Shown: positions 44,058-55,531, counted from the stretch's first letter. The stretch: 64,000 nt of DNA from Streptosporangium lutulentum (GCF_030811455.1 NZ_JAUSQU010000001.1:7192001-7256000), one strand, 5' to 3'. The notes: generated by a model not told the origin, from the letters alone. A program made the numbers and translations.

Positions 44058-44726
44058 TCAGGGATTGAAGCGGTAACCCATTCCGGGCTCGGTCAGCAGG
44101 TGAACCGGGTGGGCCGGGTCCCGTTCCAGTTTCTTGCGCATCTGGGTCATGTACTGGCGCAGGTAGTGGGTCTCCTTGAGGTACTTCTCCCCCCACACCT
44201 CGGTCAGCAGCTGGCGCTGGCTGACCAGCTTGCCGGGGTTGCGCAGCAGGATCTCCAGCAGATGCCATTCGGTGGGGGTCAGCCGCACGCCGTCGGAGAC
44301 GGTCTTGCTGACCAGGTCGACGACGCGGTCGCCGATGTGGATCTGGGCGAGCTCCGACTCGTGGAGAGCGGTCCGCCGGGTCACCGCGCGGACGCGGGCG
44401 AGCAGCTCGTCGATGTTGAACGGCTTGGTGACGTAGTCGTCGGCGCCCGCGTCGAGCGCGTCCACCTTGTCCGCGCCGCCGGTCCGGCCGGAGAGCACCA
44501 GGATCGGGATCGAGGTCCAGCCGCGCAGCCCGTGGATGACGTCGATCCCGTCGATGTCGGGCAGACCGAGGTCGAGTATGACCAGGTCCGGGTGCCAGTC
44601 CGCGGCCTCGCGCAGTGCCGCGCCGCCGTCGGCGGCCACCGCGACCTCGTAGCGGCGGGCGGCCAGGTTGATCCGGAGCGCGCGCAGGATCTGGGGCTCG
44701 TCGTCGACGACAAGAATGCGGGTCAT
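44058..44726 (-). CDS. kdpE: Response regulator KdpE
   Basis: A 222-aa OmpR-family regulator. Receiver domain with Asp52 in LVILDLGLPDIDG and Lys in YVTKPFN; C-terminal winged helix with VWGEKYLKETHYLRQYMTQMR. Controls the kdp operon in response to potassium limitation or osmotic stress. ATG overlaps the kdpD stop (ATGA), as expected for a pair made together. Last gene of the operon. Confidence 0.96.
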   Translation of the reverse strand: MTRILVVDDEPQILRALRINLAARRYEVAVAADGGAALREAADWHPDLVILDLGLPDIDGIDVIHGLRGWTSIPILVLSGRTGGADKVDALDAGADDYVTKPFNIDELLARVRAVTRRTALHESELAQIHIGDRVVDLVSKTVSDGVRLTPTEWHLLEILLRNPGKLVSQRQLLTEVWGEKYLKETHYLRQYMTQMRKKLERDPAHPVHLLTEPGMGYRFNP

Positions 44727-47287
44727 GCTCCCTCCGCAACGGCGGGCATGACCTGCTCCCGCGAGGAGATGGGCAGTGTCAGGGTCATGGTGAGACCTCC
44801 CCCTGGTGTCTCTTCGGGGGTGAGGGTCCCGCCCATCGCCTCCGCGAGTCCTCGGGAGAGCGCGAGGCCGAGACCGACACCGGTGTGGTTGTCCCGGTCA
44901 CCGAGCCGCTGGAACGGCAGGAAGACACGATCGTGCGCCTCCACCGGGATGCCCGGACCACGATCGACGACCCGGATCTCCACATGGTCGCCGTGCGAGC
45001 TGCCCGTGACGAAGACCTTCTGATCGGCCGGGCTGTACCGGATCGCGTTGGACATCAGATTGACCAGGATCCGCTCCAGCAGCGCCGGATCGGCACTGAT
45101 GTCAGGCAGTTCAACCGATATGTTCCCCTCGATCCTCTCGGACAGGTGACCGAGATCGTCGATGGCGCGCGGCACGACCTCTCCCACCCCCGTCGGTTGC
45201 GGCACCAACCCGAGCACCCCGGCCTGCAGGCGGCTCATGTCGAGGAGGTTGGCGACCAGCCGGTCGAGCTTGACCAGGGACTCGTCGGCGGTGGCGAGCA
45301 GTTCCTCCCGATCCTCCCGGCTCCATCTGATCTCGGTGGTGCGCAGGCTCTCCACGGCCGCCTTGGCCGAGGCCAGCGGGGTGCGCAGGTCGTGGCTGAC
45401 GGCGGCGAGCAGCGCGGTGCGCATCTTGTCCGCCTCGGCCAGCGGCTTGGCCTGGTCGGCCTCTTCCCTCAGCCTCTCCTGGCGCAACGCCACGGCCGCC
45501 TCCGCGGCGAACGCCTCCAGCACCCGCCGGTCGGAGGCCTCCAGCAGCCTGCCCCGCACGACGAGTACCAGTTGCTCGTCGATGACCACGTCGGTGTCGG
45601 CCGTGCCGGGACAGGTGCACGGGGAGCCGCCCGCGGTGGCGACGATCCGCCACGCCTCGGGATCCGACTGGTCGTCCGGGCCTGGTTCGTCGATCCTCTC
45701 CAGCAGCGTGACCGAGGTCAGGCCGAAGGTCTCCCTGAGCCGGGCCAGCAGGGACGGCAGCGCCGCATCGCCACGCAGAACATGGCCCGCCAGGGTGGAC
45801 AGCACCTCGGCGTCCGCCGTCGCCCGTGCCGCCTCCCTCGTACGGCGGGCCGCCACGTCGACGATCCCGCTCACCGCGGCGGCGACCACGATGAAGACGA
45901 CGAGGGCGAAGAGGTTCTCCGGGTTGTAGATCGTCAGGGTGTGGAGGGGAGGGGTGAAGTAGTAGTTGATGAGGAAGGAGCCGACGATCGCCGCGGTGAG
46001 GGCCGGCCACATGCCGCCGATGAGGGCGACGCCGACGACCATGACCAGGAAGAACAGGATCTCGCTGGGCAGCGACAGCACGTCTCTGAACGGGATCAGC
46101 ACGGCGGTGAGCGCCGGCATCCCGACGACGGCGACCGCCCATCCGGCCAGCCTCCTCTTGCGGGTCAGCGCGGCCCGCGCGTACGGAAGCCGGCGTCCTT
46201 TCCTCGCCTCGTCGTGAGTGACCATGTGGACGTCGATGGTCCCGGACATCGTGGTCGCCGTGACCCCCACCCCCCGGGAGAAGATCTGAGCGAACCGGCC
46301 ACGCCGGGAGGCCCCCAGCACGAGCTGGGTCGCGTTCACCCCCCGGGCGAAGTCCAGCAGAGCACGCGGGACGTCGTCACCGACGACCTGGTGGTAGGTG
46401 CCGCCCATGCTCTCCGCCAGTGCGCGCTGGCGGACCAGACTGGCCGGGTCTCCCTCGGTCAGGCCGTCGGACCTGGTGACGTGGACGGCGAGCAGGTCGG
46501 CGCCCTTGGTCCTGGCCGCGATCCTGGCGGCCCGCCGTACCAGCGTGTCACCCTCCGGACCGCCGGTCAGCGCCACCACCACCCGCTCACGGGCCTCCCA
46601 CGTCCCGGCGATGCCGTGGTCGGCGCGATACCGGTCGAGCTGCTCGTCGACCTTCCCCGCGACCCAGAGCAACGCGAGCTCCCGCAAGGCGGTCAGGTTC
46701 CCGATCCGGAAGTAGTTGGAGAGGGCGGCGTCGACCTTCTCCGGGGCATACACGTTGCCGTGGGCCATCCTGCGACGCAGCGCCTCGGGCGACATGTCGA
46801 CCAGCTCGACCTCACTGGCCCGCCGGACGACCTCGTCGGGCACCGTCTCGCGCTGCGGCACCCCGGTGATCGCCTCGACGACGTCGTTGAGCGACTCCAG
46901 GTGCTGGACGTTGACCGTGGAGATCACATCGATCCCGGCATCGAGGATCTCCTCGATGTCCTGCCAGCGCTTCGCGTTCCGCGACCCCGGCACATTGGTG
47001 TGCGCCAACTCGTCGATCAACGCCACCCTCGGCCCACGCGCGATGACCGCGTCCACATCCAGCTCGGTGAAGACGGTCCCCCGATAGGTCAGGGACCGCC
47101 GGGGAACCACCTCCAGGTCGTCGACCAGCTCGGCCGTACGGGGGCGGCCATGGGTCTCCACGAGACCCACGACCACGTCCTTGCCCCGCATCAGTCTCCG
47201 CTGCCCCTCACTGAGCATCGCGAAGGTCTTGCCGACACCGGGAGCCGCACCCAGATAGACGCGCAGCCGCCCGCGTGCGGTGTTCAC
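44723..47287 (-). CDS. kdpD: Sensor histidine kinase KdpD
   Basis: An 854-aa membrane kinase: N-terminal KdpD domain with Walker A GAAPGVGKT (about 10-18), USP-like domain (about 230-350), four membrane helices (about 395-500), GAF region, then DHp with the phospho-acceptor His in LAAVSHDLRTPLAS and ATPase motifs NAIRYSP, DRGPGIP and GVGLGLALSRG. GTG at 47287 has GGAGCGGAG upstream and gives the family N-terminus. The frame stays open upstream through three further 63-bp repeats that each carry the same ribosome site and GTG, so longer forms are possible. Confidence 0.95.
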   Translation of the reverse strand: MNTARGRLRVYLGAAPGVGKTFAMLSEGQRRLMRGKDVVVGLVETHGRPRTAELVDDLEVVPRRSLTYRGTVFTELDVDAVIARGPRVALIDELAHTNVPGSRNAKRWQDIEEILDAGIDVISTVNVQHLESLNDVVEAITGVPQRETVPDEVVRRASEVELVDMSPEALRRRMAHGNVYAPEKVDAALSNYFRIGNLTALRELALLWVAGKVDEQLDRYRADHGIAGTWEARERVVVALTGGPEGDTLVRRAARIAARTKGADLLAVHVTRSDGLTEGDPASLVRQRALAESMGGTYHQVVGDDVPRALLDFARGVNATQLVLGASRRGRFAQIFSRGVGVTATTMSGTIDVHMVTHDEARKGRRLPYARAALTRKRRLAGWAVAVVGMPALTAVLIPFRDVLSLPSEILFFLVMVVGVALIGGMWPALTAAIVGSFLINYYFTPPLHTLTIYNPENLFALVVFIVVAAAVSGIVDVAARRTREAARATADAEVLSTLAGHVLRGDAALPSLLARLRETFGLTSVTLLERIDEPGPDDQSDPEAWRIVATAGGSPCTCPGTADTDVVIDEQLVLVVRGRLLEASDRRVLEAFAAEAAVALRQERLREEADQAKPLAEADKMRTALLAAVSHDLRTPLASAKAAVESLRTTEIRWSREDREELLATADESLVKLDRLVANLLDMSRLQAGVLGLVPQPTGVGEVVPRAIDDLGHLSERIEGNISVELPDISADPALLERILVNLMSNAIRYSPADQKVFVTGSSHGDHVEIRVVDRGPGIPVEAHDRVFLPFQRLGDRDNHTGVGLGLALSRGLAEAMGGTLTPEETPGGGLTMTLTLPISSREQVMPAVAEGA

Positions 47288-47530
47288 CTGGTCGCTCCGC
47301 TCCGAGGTCGCGGCGCGAACCGCTCGTGCCTCGCATTCCACAGCGCCCACCCGGTCGCTCCGCTCCGGGGCCGCGGCGCGAACCGCTCGTGCCTCGCGTT
47401 CCACAGCGCCCACCTGGTCGCTCCGCTCCGAGGTCGCGGCGCGAACCGCTCGAACCTCGCATTCCACAGCGCCCACCTGGTCGCTCCGCTCCGAGGTCGC
47501 GGCGCGAACCGCTCGTACCTCGCGTTCCGC
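47285..47530. repeat. 63-bp tandem repeat duplicating the kdpD start region
   Basis: Four copies with the mark GGTCGCTCCGCTCCG at 47290, 47353, 47416 and 47479, i.e. exactly 63 bp apart. On the minus strand each unit has GGAGCGGAGCGACCAG (or ACCGG) followed by GTG. 63 is a multiple of three and no stop occurs, so all GTGs are in the kdpD frame and would add 21 residues each (unit like AVRAATSERSDQVGAVECEA). Confidence 0.92.
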
Positions 47531-47537
47531 ACCGCGG

Positions 47538-48409
47538 TCATCCTCTGTCGAGGGCCAGGTTGAGCTTCAGCACGTTGACGGCAGGATCTCCCATGAAGCC
47601 CAGGGCACGGCCGGTGGTGTTCTCCTTGATCAACTGCTCGACCTTCTCCAGAGACATGCCGCGCTCCTTGGCGACGCGAGGTGCCTGGATCTCGGCGTAG
47701 GCGGGCGAGATGTTCGGGTCGAGGCCGGAGCCGCTGGCGGTGACCGCGTCGGCGGGCACCACGGCCTTGGCGTCACCGCGAACGGCGACCGTACGGCCGG
47801 CCGCGTAGTCCTCGCCGGGCTTGCCGCACTCCACCTTCACGCCCTGGTAGTCGGTGACGAACGGGGCAGCGGGGCAGGCCTGGTTGACGCTGACCGCGCG
47901 GGTGACCGTGCCGACGGCCGGGAAGACCTTCAGCACCGCGCCCACGCCGTCCGGCGTGCAGTACGGCCTGGCGCCGCTGACGCCGTCCAGCTCGCCGATC
48001 GCCTTGGACCGGGCGCAGACCTGGGTGAGCAGCGACTGCTTGCCCTCGTCCGGGTTGCCCTCGTCGTCCTTGGCTCCCGGCACCGGCAGGGTGTCCAGGA
48101 TGTCCTCGGGGCCGAGGTTGCTGGCACTGGTGGAGGTCGGGTCGTAGCCGTCACCGGCGGCCGACGGGCGGCTCTGGAAGTACTGCTTGAGCGGATTGCC
48201 GTCGGCGTCGGTGAATTTCTGGCCGATCAGCGCGCTGCCGACCGGCTTGCCGCCCTTGTCGATGATCGAGCCGTTGGCGTTGCCGTTGAACACGGCCTGG
48301 GCGACCCCGGTGACCAGGAGCGGGTAGGCCGCGCCGAGGATCAGGGTCAGGACGATCAGCGCGCGGAGCGCGGCGAGGTGCTGGCGGACCCAGCTGGGCA
48401 GGCGTTCCA

Positions 48410-48410
<1 letters not shown>
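47538..48410 (-). CDS. kdpC: Potassium-transporting ATPase subunit KdpC
   Basis: A 290-aa subunit with one N-terminal membrane helix (about 14-38) and the KdpC motifs FNGNANGSII, IGQKF, QYFQSRPSAAGDGYDPTSTS (20 residues, about 76-95), ASGSGLDPNISPAYA and ALGFMGDPAVNVLKLNLAL. It is longer than the 190-aa E. coli protein because of an insertion at about 120-200, common in actinobacteria. It stabilises the KdpFABC complex. ATG lies one base into the kdpB stop. Confidence 0.95.
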
Positions 48411-50550
<2,140 letters not shown>

Positions 50551-50551
<1 letters not shown>

Positions 50552-52212
50552 CAGTGGATTCCTTCTGCGAGCGGGCCGAGCGCGAGGGCGGGGAGGAAGG
50601 TCAGGGCGACGACGATGATCGTCACGCCGACGACCATGCCGACGAACTGTGGCCGGTGCGTGGGCAGCGTGCCCGCCGACGCCGGGACCGGCGCCTGCCT
50701 GGCCAGCGATCCGGCCAGGGCGAGAACGAAGATGATGGGCAGGAACCGGCCGAACACCATGGCCAGCCCGGTCGCGACGTCGTACCAGGGGGTGTTGACG
50801 GTGAGACCGCCGAACGCCGAGCCGTTGTTGTTGGACGCGCTGGTGAAGGCGTAGAGGATCTCGGACAGGCCGTGTGGCCCGCCGTTCAGCATGCTCGCCC
50901 GTTGCTCCGGCGATCCCATGGCGAGAGCGGTGCCGACGAGCACCAGGGTCGGCGTGACCAGGAAGTACATCGACGCGAGCTTCATCTCACGGGCGCCGAT
51001 CTTCTTGCCGAGATACTCCGGCGTACGGCCCACCATCAGGCCCGCGACGAAGACCGTGATCACGGCGAGCACGAGGATGCCGTACAGGCCCGCGCCCACA
51101 CCGCCCGGCGCGACCTCGCCCAGCATCATGTTGAACATCGTCATCATGCCGCCGAGCGGGGTGAACGAGTCGTGGAAGGAGTTGACCGCTCCGGTGGACG
51201 TGAGCGTGGTCGCGGCGGCGAAGGTCGCGGAGTTCGACACCCCGAACCGCAGTTCCTTGCCCTCCATCGCGGCGCCGACGGCCTGGGTCACGGTGGCGTT
51301 GCCGGACAGCTCGAAGACGTTGGTCAGCACGACGCTTCCGAAGGCCAGGATGGCCATGACCGCGACGATCGCGTAGCCCTGCTTGACCTGGCCGACCATC
51401 CTGCCGAAGGTGCGCGGCAGGGAGAACGGGATGAGCAGGATCGCGAAGATCTCGATCCAGTTGGTCCACGAGGTGGCGTTCTCGAACGGGTGGGCGGAGT
51501 TGGCGTTGTAGAAGCCGCCGCCGTTGTTGCCCAGCTCCTTGATGATCTCCTGGCTGGCCACCGGGCCGCCGGTGATCGCCTGCGGGTTGCCCGTGAGGGT
51601 CGTCAGCTCGTGCGCCCCGGAGAAGTTCTGGATCAGACCGCCGGCGACCAGCACGAGCGCGCCGACGAAGGCGATGGGGAGCAGGATTCGGATGGAGCCG
51701 CGGACCAGGTCGACCCAGAAGTTGCCGAGCCCGTCGCTCTTGTTCCGGGCGAATCCGCGGACCAGCGCGATGGCGACGGCCATGCCGACCGCGGCCGACA
51801 CGAAGTTCTGCACCGCCAGACCGGACATCTGCACCAGGTGGCCCATCGTGGACTCACCGGAGTAGGACTGCCAGTTGGTGTTGGTCACGAAGCTGATCGC
51901 GGTGTTCCACGCGATGTGGTCGGTGACCGGCGCCATCCCCAGGGACAGGAAGAGCTTGTCCTGCAGGCGCTGCAGGCCGTACAGGAAGAGGATGGAGATG
52001 ACCGAGAAGGCCAGCACGCTGCGGGCGTAGACGCTCCAGCGCTGTTCGGAGTCGGGCTGGACGCCGAGCAGGCGGTAGACGAAGCGCTCGACGACGTTGT
52101 GCTTGGCGCCGGTGTAGACCCGGTACATGTAGTCGCCCAGGGGGCGGTGGGTCAGGCCCAGCACGACGATGAGGGATCCGATGAACAGGATCCCGGCGAA
52201 TGTGGAACTCAT
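50551..52212 (-). CDS. kdpA: Potassium-transporting ATPase subunit KdpA
   Basis: A 553-aa channel-like subunit with about 10 membrane helices and the four selectivity-filter loops: [36 protein letters not shown] (20 residues), [20 protein letters not shown] and [15 protein letters not shown]. It belongs to the SKT superfamily and binds K+. ATG overlaps the kdpF stop by one base (TGATG). Confidence 0.97.
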
Positions 52213-52301
52213 CAGAAGCGCTCCGGGAAGAGCAGGGCCGCGATCACGAAGATCACCAGGCCGATGACCACCACCAGGCCGGCGGCGTTGACGGCGCTCA
52301 C
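52212..52301 (-). CDS. kdpF: KdpF small membrane subunit
   Basis: A 29-aa peptide, one membrane helix ([17 protein letters not shown]) ending in PERF, the typical KdpF end. It lies directly before kdpA with a one-base overlap. KdpF acts as a lipid-like stabiliser of the complex. GTG at 52301 overlaps the stop of the peptide gene upstream. Confidence 0.9.
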   Translation of the reverse strand: MSAVNAAGLVVVIGLVIFVIAALLFPERF

Positions 52302-52381
52302 AGGCGCTCCACCGCCTTCACGACGAACCCGAAGATCACGAAGATCGCGATCGTCAGGACGACGAAGATGAGGTCGCCCAT
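52298..52381 (-). CDS. 27-aa membrane peptide heading the kdp operon
   Basis: ATG at 52381 with GAGGAG upstream opens a 27-codon frame: [19 protein letters not shown] then VVKAVERL. It is a single membrane helix with a basic C-terminus. Its stop overlaps the kdpF GTG (GTGA), so it is translationally coupled. Similar tiny proteins precede kdpF in streptomycetes, as far as I recall, but no role is known to me. Confidence 0.75.
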   Translation of the reverse strand: MGDLIFVVLTIAIFVIFGFVVKAVERL

Positions 52382-52500
52382 CTCACTCCTCTGAATCCGG
52401 AAATATTTCGCCACACCAGACGGGGGCGCGAATGCAAGCAAAGCGTGAGTTTTTTCTTATAAGGCGCTTCTTGACGGGTTCCATACGCGAGACCGCCAAG
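52382..52500 (-). promoter_or_regulatory. kdp operon control region
   Basis: Upstream of the first kdp peptide the DNA is AT-rich for this genome: minus strand CTTATAAGAAAAAACTCACG (around 52444-52463) and GAAATATTTCC (around 52399). The A-tract next to TTATAA is a candidate KdpE site and -10 region; boundaries are uncertain. The 52500-52735 stretch has GC-rich hairpins with repeated GGGCCAGAG but no gene. Confidence 0.35.
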
Positions 52501-52735
52501 CTTTGACGCCATCACTACGCGGAGCCCGGGGATTCACGACGTCCCCGCTCCAGGGGCCAGAGGCGATCCCTCTCGTGAGGGCCTGAACCCTCTGGGGCCC
52601 AGAGTCCCGCGTCCTCCCCGTACGGGGGCCAGAGACGATCTCTACGCAGGGGCTCGGAGACCCGCGTTCATCCCTTACCCGGGAAGCCGGAGCCCCATCC
52701 CTGCGCAGAAGGACGGAGACGCGCGTCCGGGCAGG

Positions 52736-53017
52736 TCACGCCGCACGCAGGTGGTGGTCTCGGCTCTCCACGGTGCCCGCGGGGTCGACCACGACGCCGA
52801 CACCGCCGAGGTCTTCGACCATCCCGCGAAGCGCGCGCCCACAGAGCCACGTCCATTCCTGGTCGCCGCCCAGTACCTTGGTCAGCCGGTCTCGCGAGGT
52901 GAACGCGACCGCCGTCCGATCGCCCGCCGGAGTCCGGAAGAGCCGAAGCCCCAGAACTCCGCCCGCCGAACGGACGGGCACCAATAACGGGGGGTCGTTG
53001 ACGAGCGAGCTTTCCAT
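52736..53017 (-). CDS. SAV_915-like small protein
   Basis: A 93-aa protein with LRLFRTPAGDRTAVAFTSRD (about 24-43), LTKVLGGDQEWTWLC and VGVVVDPAG, matching the SAV_915/SseB-like small actinobacterial family. Function unknown. ATG at 53017 is preceded by AGGAGG. Its leader is similar to that of the divergent 53-aa gene at 53400, suggesting shared control. Confidence 0.8.
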   Translation of the reverse strand: MESSLVNDPPLLVPVRSAGGVLGLRLFRTPAGDRTAVAFTSRDRLTKVLGGDQEWTWLCGRALRGMVEDLGGVGVVVDPAGTVESRDHHLRAA

Positions 53018-53399
53018 GTGTTCCTCCTGCTTTCGCAGCCGGGCCGTATGTCCGGCGAAAGAACGTTATGGCGCTCCGAGACCAAAAACGGAAGGTCCAC
53101 ATGGGATCCTGACGCGCTTTCGCTCAACCCTGACAACCCTTTGACGTTCGACCACATATTGCGATCGCACGAATTCCGTACGGAGTCGAATGACCCGGCT
53201 TCGGCGAAACAGGGGCCGTCGAATTGTCGTGTGACTTTTTGAAATCGACTGTTCACATACAGTAAACGCCTGTCAAGAGGTCGTCAGAGTTGAGCGGGGG
53301 CGCGTCAGGATCCCGTCCGGACTCACTCCCTCCGGCCTTCGGCGTTTTAGCGTCCTTTGTGTCGGCCATCAGATCCGGCCGCGAAAGCAGGAGGAAAGC
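53018..53399. repeat. Mirrored leader sequences of two divergent genes
   Basis: The 27 bases before the ATG at 53017 (minus) and before the ATG at 53400 (plus) are nearly the same: CGGCYGCGAAAGCAGGAGGA then A, three variable bases and ATGG. Weaker similarity (CGTYCTTT, CGG-CAT) extends about 25 bases further upstream. The 280 bp between hold AT-rich promoter-like blocks (for example TTCACATACAGTAAAC near 53251-53266) but no gene. Confidence 0.6.
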
Positions 53400-53561
53400 A
53401 TGGGCATCTCACGCGAAAGCGGATCCTCGTCGCCGCCACCTGTCCGCTTGATACGCGAAATCCTGTCCCTCCGGCCTTTCATCCGGCCCGACTATCTCGG
53501 CCCGATCTACATGATCGCTTTTGTGTCCGCGGCAGTCATTCTGATCAAGGTGCTCACATGA
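53400..53561 (+). CDS. 53-aa single-helix membrane peptide upstream of lysA
   Basis: ATG at 53400 has AGGAGGAAAGC before it. The peptide has a Ser/Pro N-terminus, RLIREILSLRPFIRPDYLGP, then the membrane helix IYMIAFVSAAVILIKVL. The stop overlaps the lysA ATG (ATGA). I recognise no family. Coupling suggests it works with, or sets the level of, the decarboxylase. Confidence 0.7.
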   Translation: MGISRESGSSSPPPVRLIREILSLRPFIRPDYLGPIYMIAFVSAAVILIKVLT

Positions 53562-54871
53562 CCGTACTCATCGAAACCACCGGCGCCCCCTGGTCGGCGA
53601 CCACGCGGGTCACCGGCACAGGGGATGTCACGATCGGCGGAGTGTCCCTCGCCGAGGTCGCCCGCCGGTTCGGCACCCCCACCTACGTGATCGACGAGAC
53701 GGACGTGCGGCTGCGCTGCCGCGCCTACCGGTCCGCGCTTCCGGAGGCCGAGATCGCCTACGCCGCCAAGGCGTTCCTGTGCCGCGCGATGGCCGGCTGG
53801 ATGCGGGCCGAGGGAATGAGCCTCGACGTCTGCTCGGGAGGCGAACTGGCGATGGCCAGATCCGTCGGGTTTCCCGCGCAGCGGATCATCATGCACGGCA
53901 ACGCGAAAACCCCGGCCGAGCTGCGGAAGGCGGTGGACGAGGGCGTCGGCAGGATCGTGGTGGACAACATCAGCGAGATCAACCGGCTCGCCGCGCTCGC
54001 CCCGATCGACCGGCGTCAGAAGGTACTGGTCCGGGTGACGCCCGACATCGAGGCGGGCGCCCACCCCAAGATTCGCACAGGCGGCGAGGACCAGAAGTTC
54101 GGCCTGTCCATCATGAGCGGCGCCGCGGGAGAGGCCGTGTCACGGGTCCTGCGCCAGCCCCGGTTGCAGCTGGTGGGCCTGCACTGCCATCTGGGCTCTC
54201 AGATCGACAGCGTCGAGCCGTACGAGCTGGCGGCCAGAACCCTGGTCACCGAGCTGGCCAGGATCCGCGACACCCATCACGTGGTCCTGCCCGAGCTCGA
54301 TCTGGGCGGCGGGCACGGCATCGCCTACCTGCCGGGGAGGGAGGGACTGAGCCCCGAGCGGTTCGCGGACTCGGTCCTCACCGCGATCAAGGAACGGGCC
54401 GCAGGATTCAGCCTGCCGGTGCCGCGGCTCATCGTGGAGCCGGGCCGGGCGATCGTCGGCACCGCCGGGACCACGCTCTACCGCGTCGTCGCGGTCAAGC
54501 ACGGCGGCGCGCGGACGTTCGTCGCCGTCGACGGCGGGATGAGCGACAATCCCCGCCCGGCCCTGTACGGCGCGCGCTACGCCATCCAACTGGTCGGACG
54601 CGCCTCCCGCGAGGGATCGCGCCCGTTCACGATCGTCGGCCACCACTGCGAGACGGGCGACCTGATCGCGGAGGACGCCCAGCTCCCCGGCGACCTGCGC
54701 CCGGGCGACCTCATCGCGCTGGCGGCCACCGGGGCCTACCACCACTCGATGGCCTCGACCTACAACCTCATGGGCCGGCCCCCTGTCGTCGCCGTGCACA
54801 ACAACCACGCGAGGCTGCTCGTCCGCCGGGAGGTCGACGAGGACCTGATGCGCCGTGACGTGGGCCTATAG
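53558..54871 (+). CDS. lysA: Diaminopimelate decarboxylase-type PLP enzyme
   Basis: A 437-aa fold-III PLP enzyme. PLP lysine in AEIAYAAKAFL (about 64-74), HCHLGSQI, glycine loop ELDLGGGHGIAY, EPGRAIVG and the substrate-side HHCETGD, then GAYHHSMASTYN. The family makes L-lysine from meso-DAP. Because it is coupled to a membrane peptide and lies among non-lysine genes, it may be a second copy rather than the main biosynthetic gene. The reading frame upstream of 53558 belongs to the peptide leader. Confidence 0.9.
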   Translation: MTVLIETTGAPWSATTRVTGTGDVTIGGVSLAEVARRFGTPTYVIDETDVRLRCRAYRSALPEAEIAYAAKAFLCRAMAGWMRAEGMSLDVCSGGELAMARSVGFPAQRIIMHGNAKTPAELRKAVDEGVGRIVVDNISEINRLAALAPIDRRQKVLVRVTPDIEAGAHPKIRTGGEDQKFGLSIMSGAAGEAVSRVLRQPRLQLVGLHCHLGSQIDSVEPYELAARTLVTELARIRDTHHVVLPELDLGGGHGIAYLPGREGLSPERFADSVLTAIKERAAGFSLPVPRLIVEPGRAIVGTAGTTLYRVVAVKHGGARTFVAVDGGMSDNPRPALYGARYAIQLVGRASREGSRPFTIVGHHCETGDLIAEDAQLPGDLRPGDLIALAATGAYHHSMASTYNLMGRPPVVAVHNNHARLLVRREVDEDLMRRDVGL

Positions 54872-54892
54872 GCATGAGGGTAAGGAACCGTT

Positions 54893-55456
54893 GTGATGTT
54901 CCGATCTTCCGAAGAAGCGACCGCGACGACCCGGCCTGCCGTGGGGACGGCGGCGACGGCCCGGCTCCAACCGGCCGGATTCTCACTCGCCGGCGGTTTC
55001 CTCGTCGTCGTCGCCGCGACCGTGACCGCCTCGCTGTCCTTCGCCCCGGCGGAGATCACCGCCCGTGTACTGATCATGGCGATCGCCGTGTGCGGTTATG
55101 CCGCCTGCGGGATCCGGGTCACGGTCTCGCTGGCGACAGCCGTCACGGCCTGGCTCTTCGGCACGGGCTTCCTGGTCAACGGCGCCGGGGAGCTCAGCTT
55201 CGGCGGGTCCGACCTGCTGCGTCTCGGCCTGCTCGTGGTCGCCGCCCTGGGCGGGAGCACGTACGCCGCGACGCGCCGGGCCGCCGGGCGGCGACTCCGC
55301 CGTTCATCCGAGATCGCGGCGACGGAGCCCGGCCGACCCGGCGACGGCGATCACGACCAGCATGATCAGCGGCGTCACGGTGAACTCGGCGGCCGGAAGC
55401 CCTGGCGTCTGCGCGAACGGCGAGATCTTCAGGACCGGCGGGCCGGCGTGCAGTAG
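54893..55456 (+). CDS. Four-helix membrane protein (DUF4118-like)
   Basis: About 187 aa. Four hydrophobic helices between residues 28 and 125 (LAGGFLVVVAATVTASLSF; VLIMAIAVCGYAACG; TVSLATAVTAWLFGTGFLVN; LRLGLLVVAALGG) resemble the KdpD-type DUF4118 membrane module without a kinase. The tail from about residue 135 is charged and low complexity and overlaps an antisense ABC-permease relic, so the natural stop may have been lost. GTG 54893 or ATG 54896 follows AAGGAA. Confidence 0.65.
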   Translation: MMFRSSEEATATTRPAVGTAATARLQPAGFSLAGGFLVVVAATVTASLSFAPAEITARVLIMAIAVCGYAACGIRVTVSLATAVTAWLFGTGFLVNGAGELSFGGSDLLRLGLLVVAALGGSTYAATRRAAGRRLRRSSEIAATEPGRPGDGDHDQHDQRRHGELGGRKPWRLRERRDLQDRRAGVQ

Positions 55457-55531
55457 CCTCACCGCGAACTCGAGACCGAGGGTGGTGGAGGCGATGATCG
55501 CGGTAGGGCGAGGCAGCGGACCGTACCTCAA
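55304..55531 (-). pseudogene. ABC-2 transporter permease, C-terminal relic
   Basis: The minus frame encodes ISPFAQTPGLPAAEFTVTPL, then a hydrophobic helix LIMLVVIAVAGSAGL and RRRDLG at the end, the usual C-terminus of multi-helix ABC-2 permeases (FRRRDL). No further permease sequence lies upstream. It overlaps the end of the plus-strand DUF4118-like gene. Confidence 0.55.
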
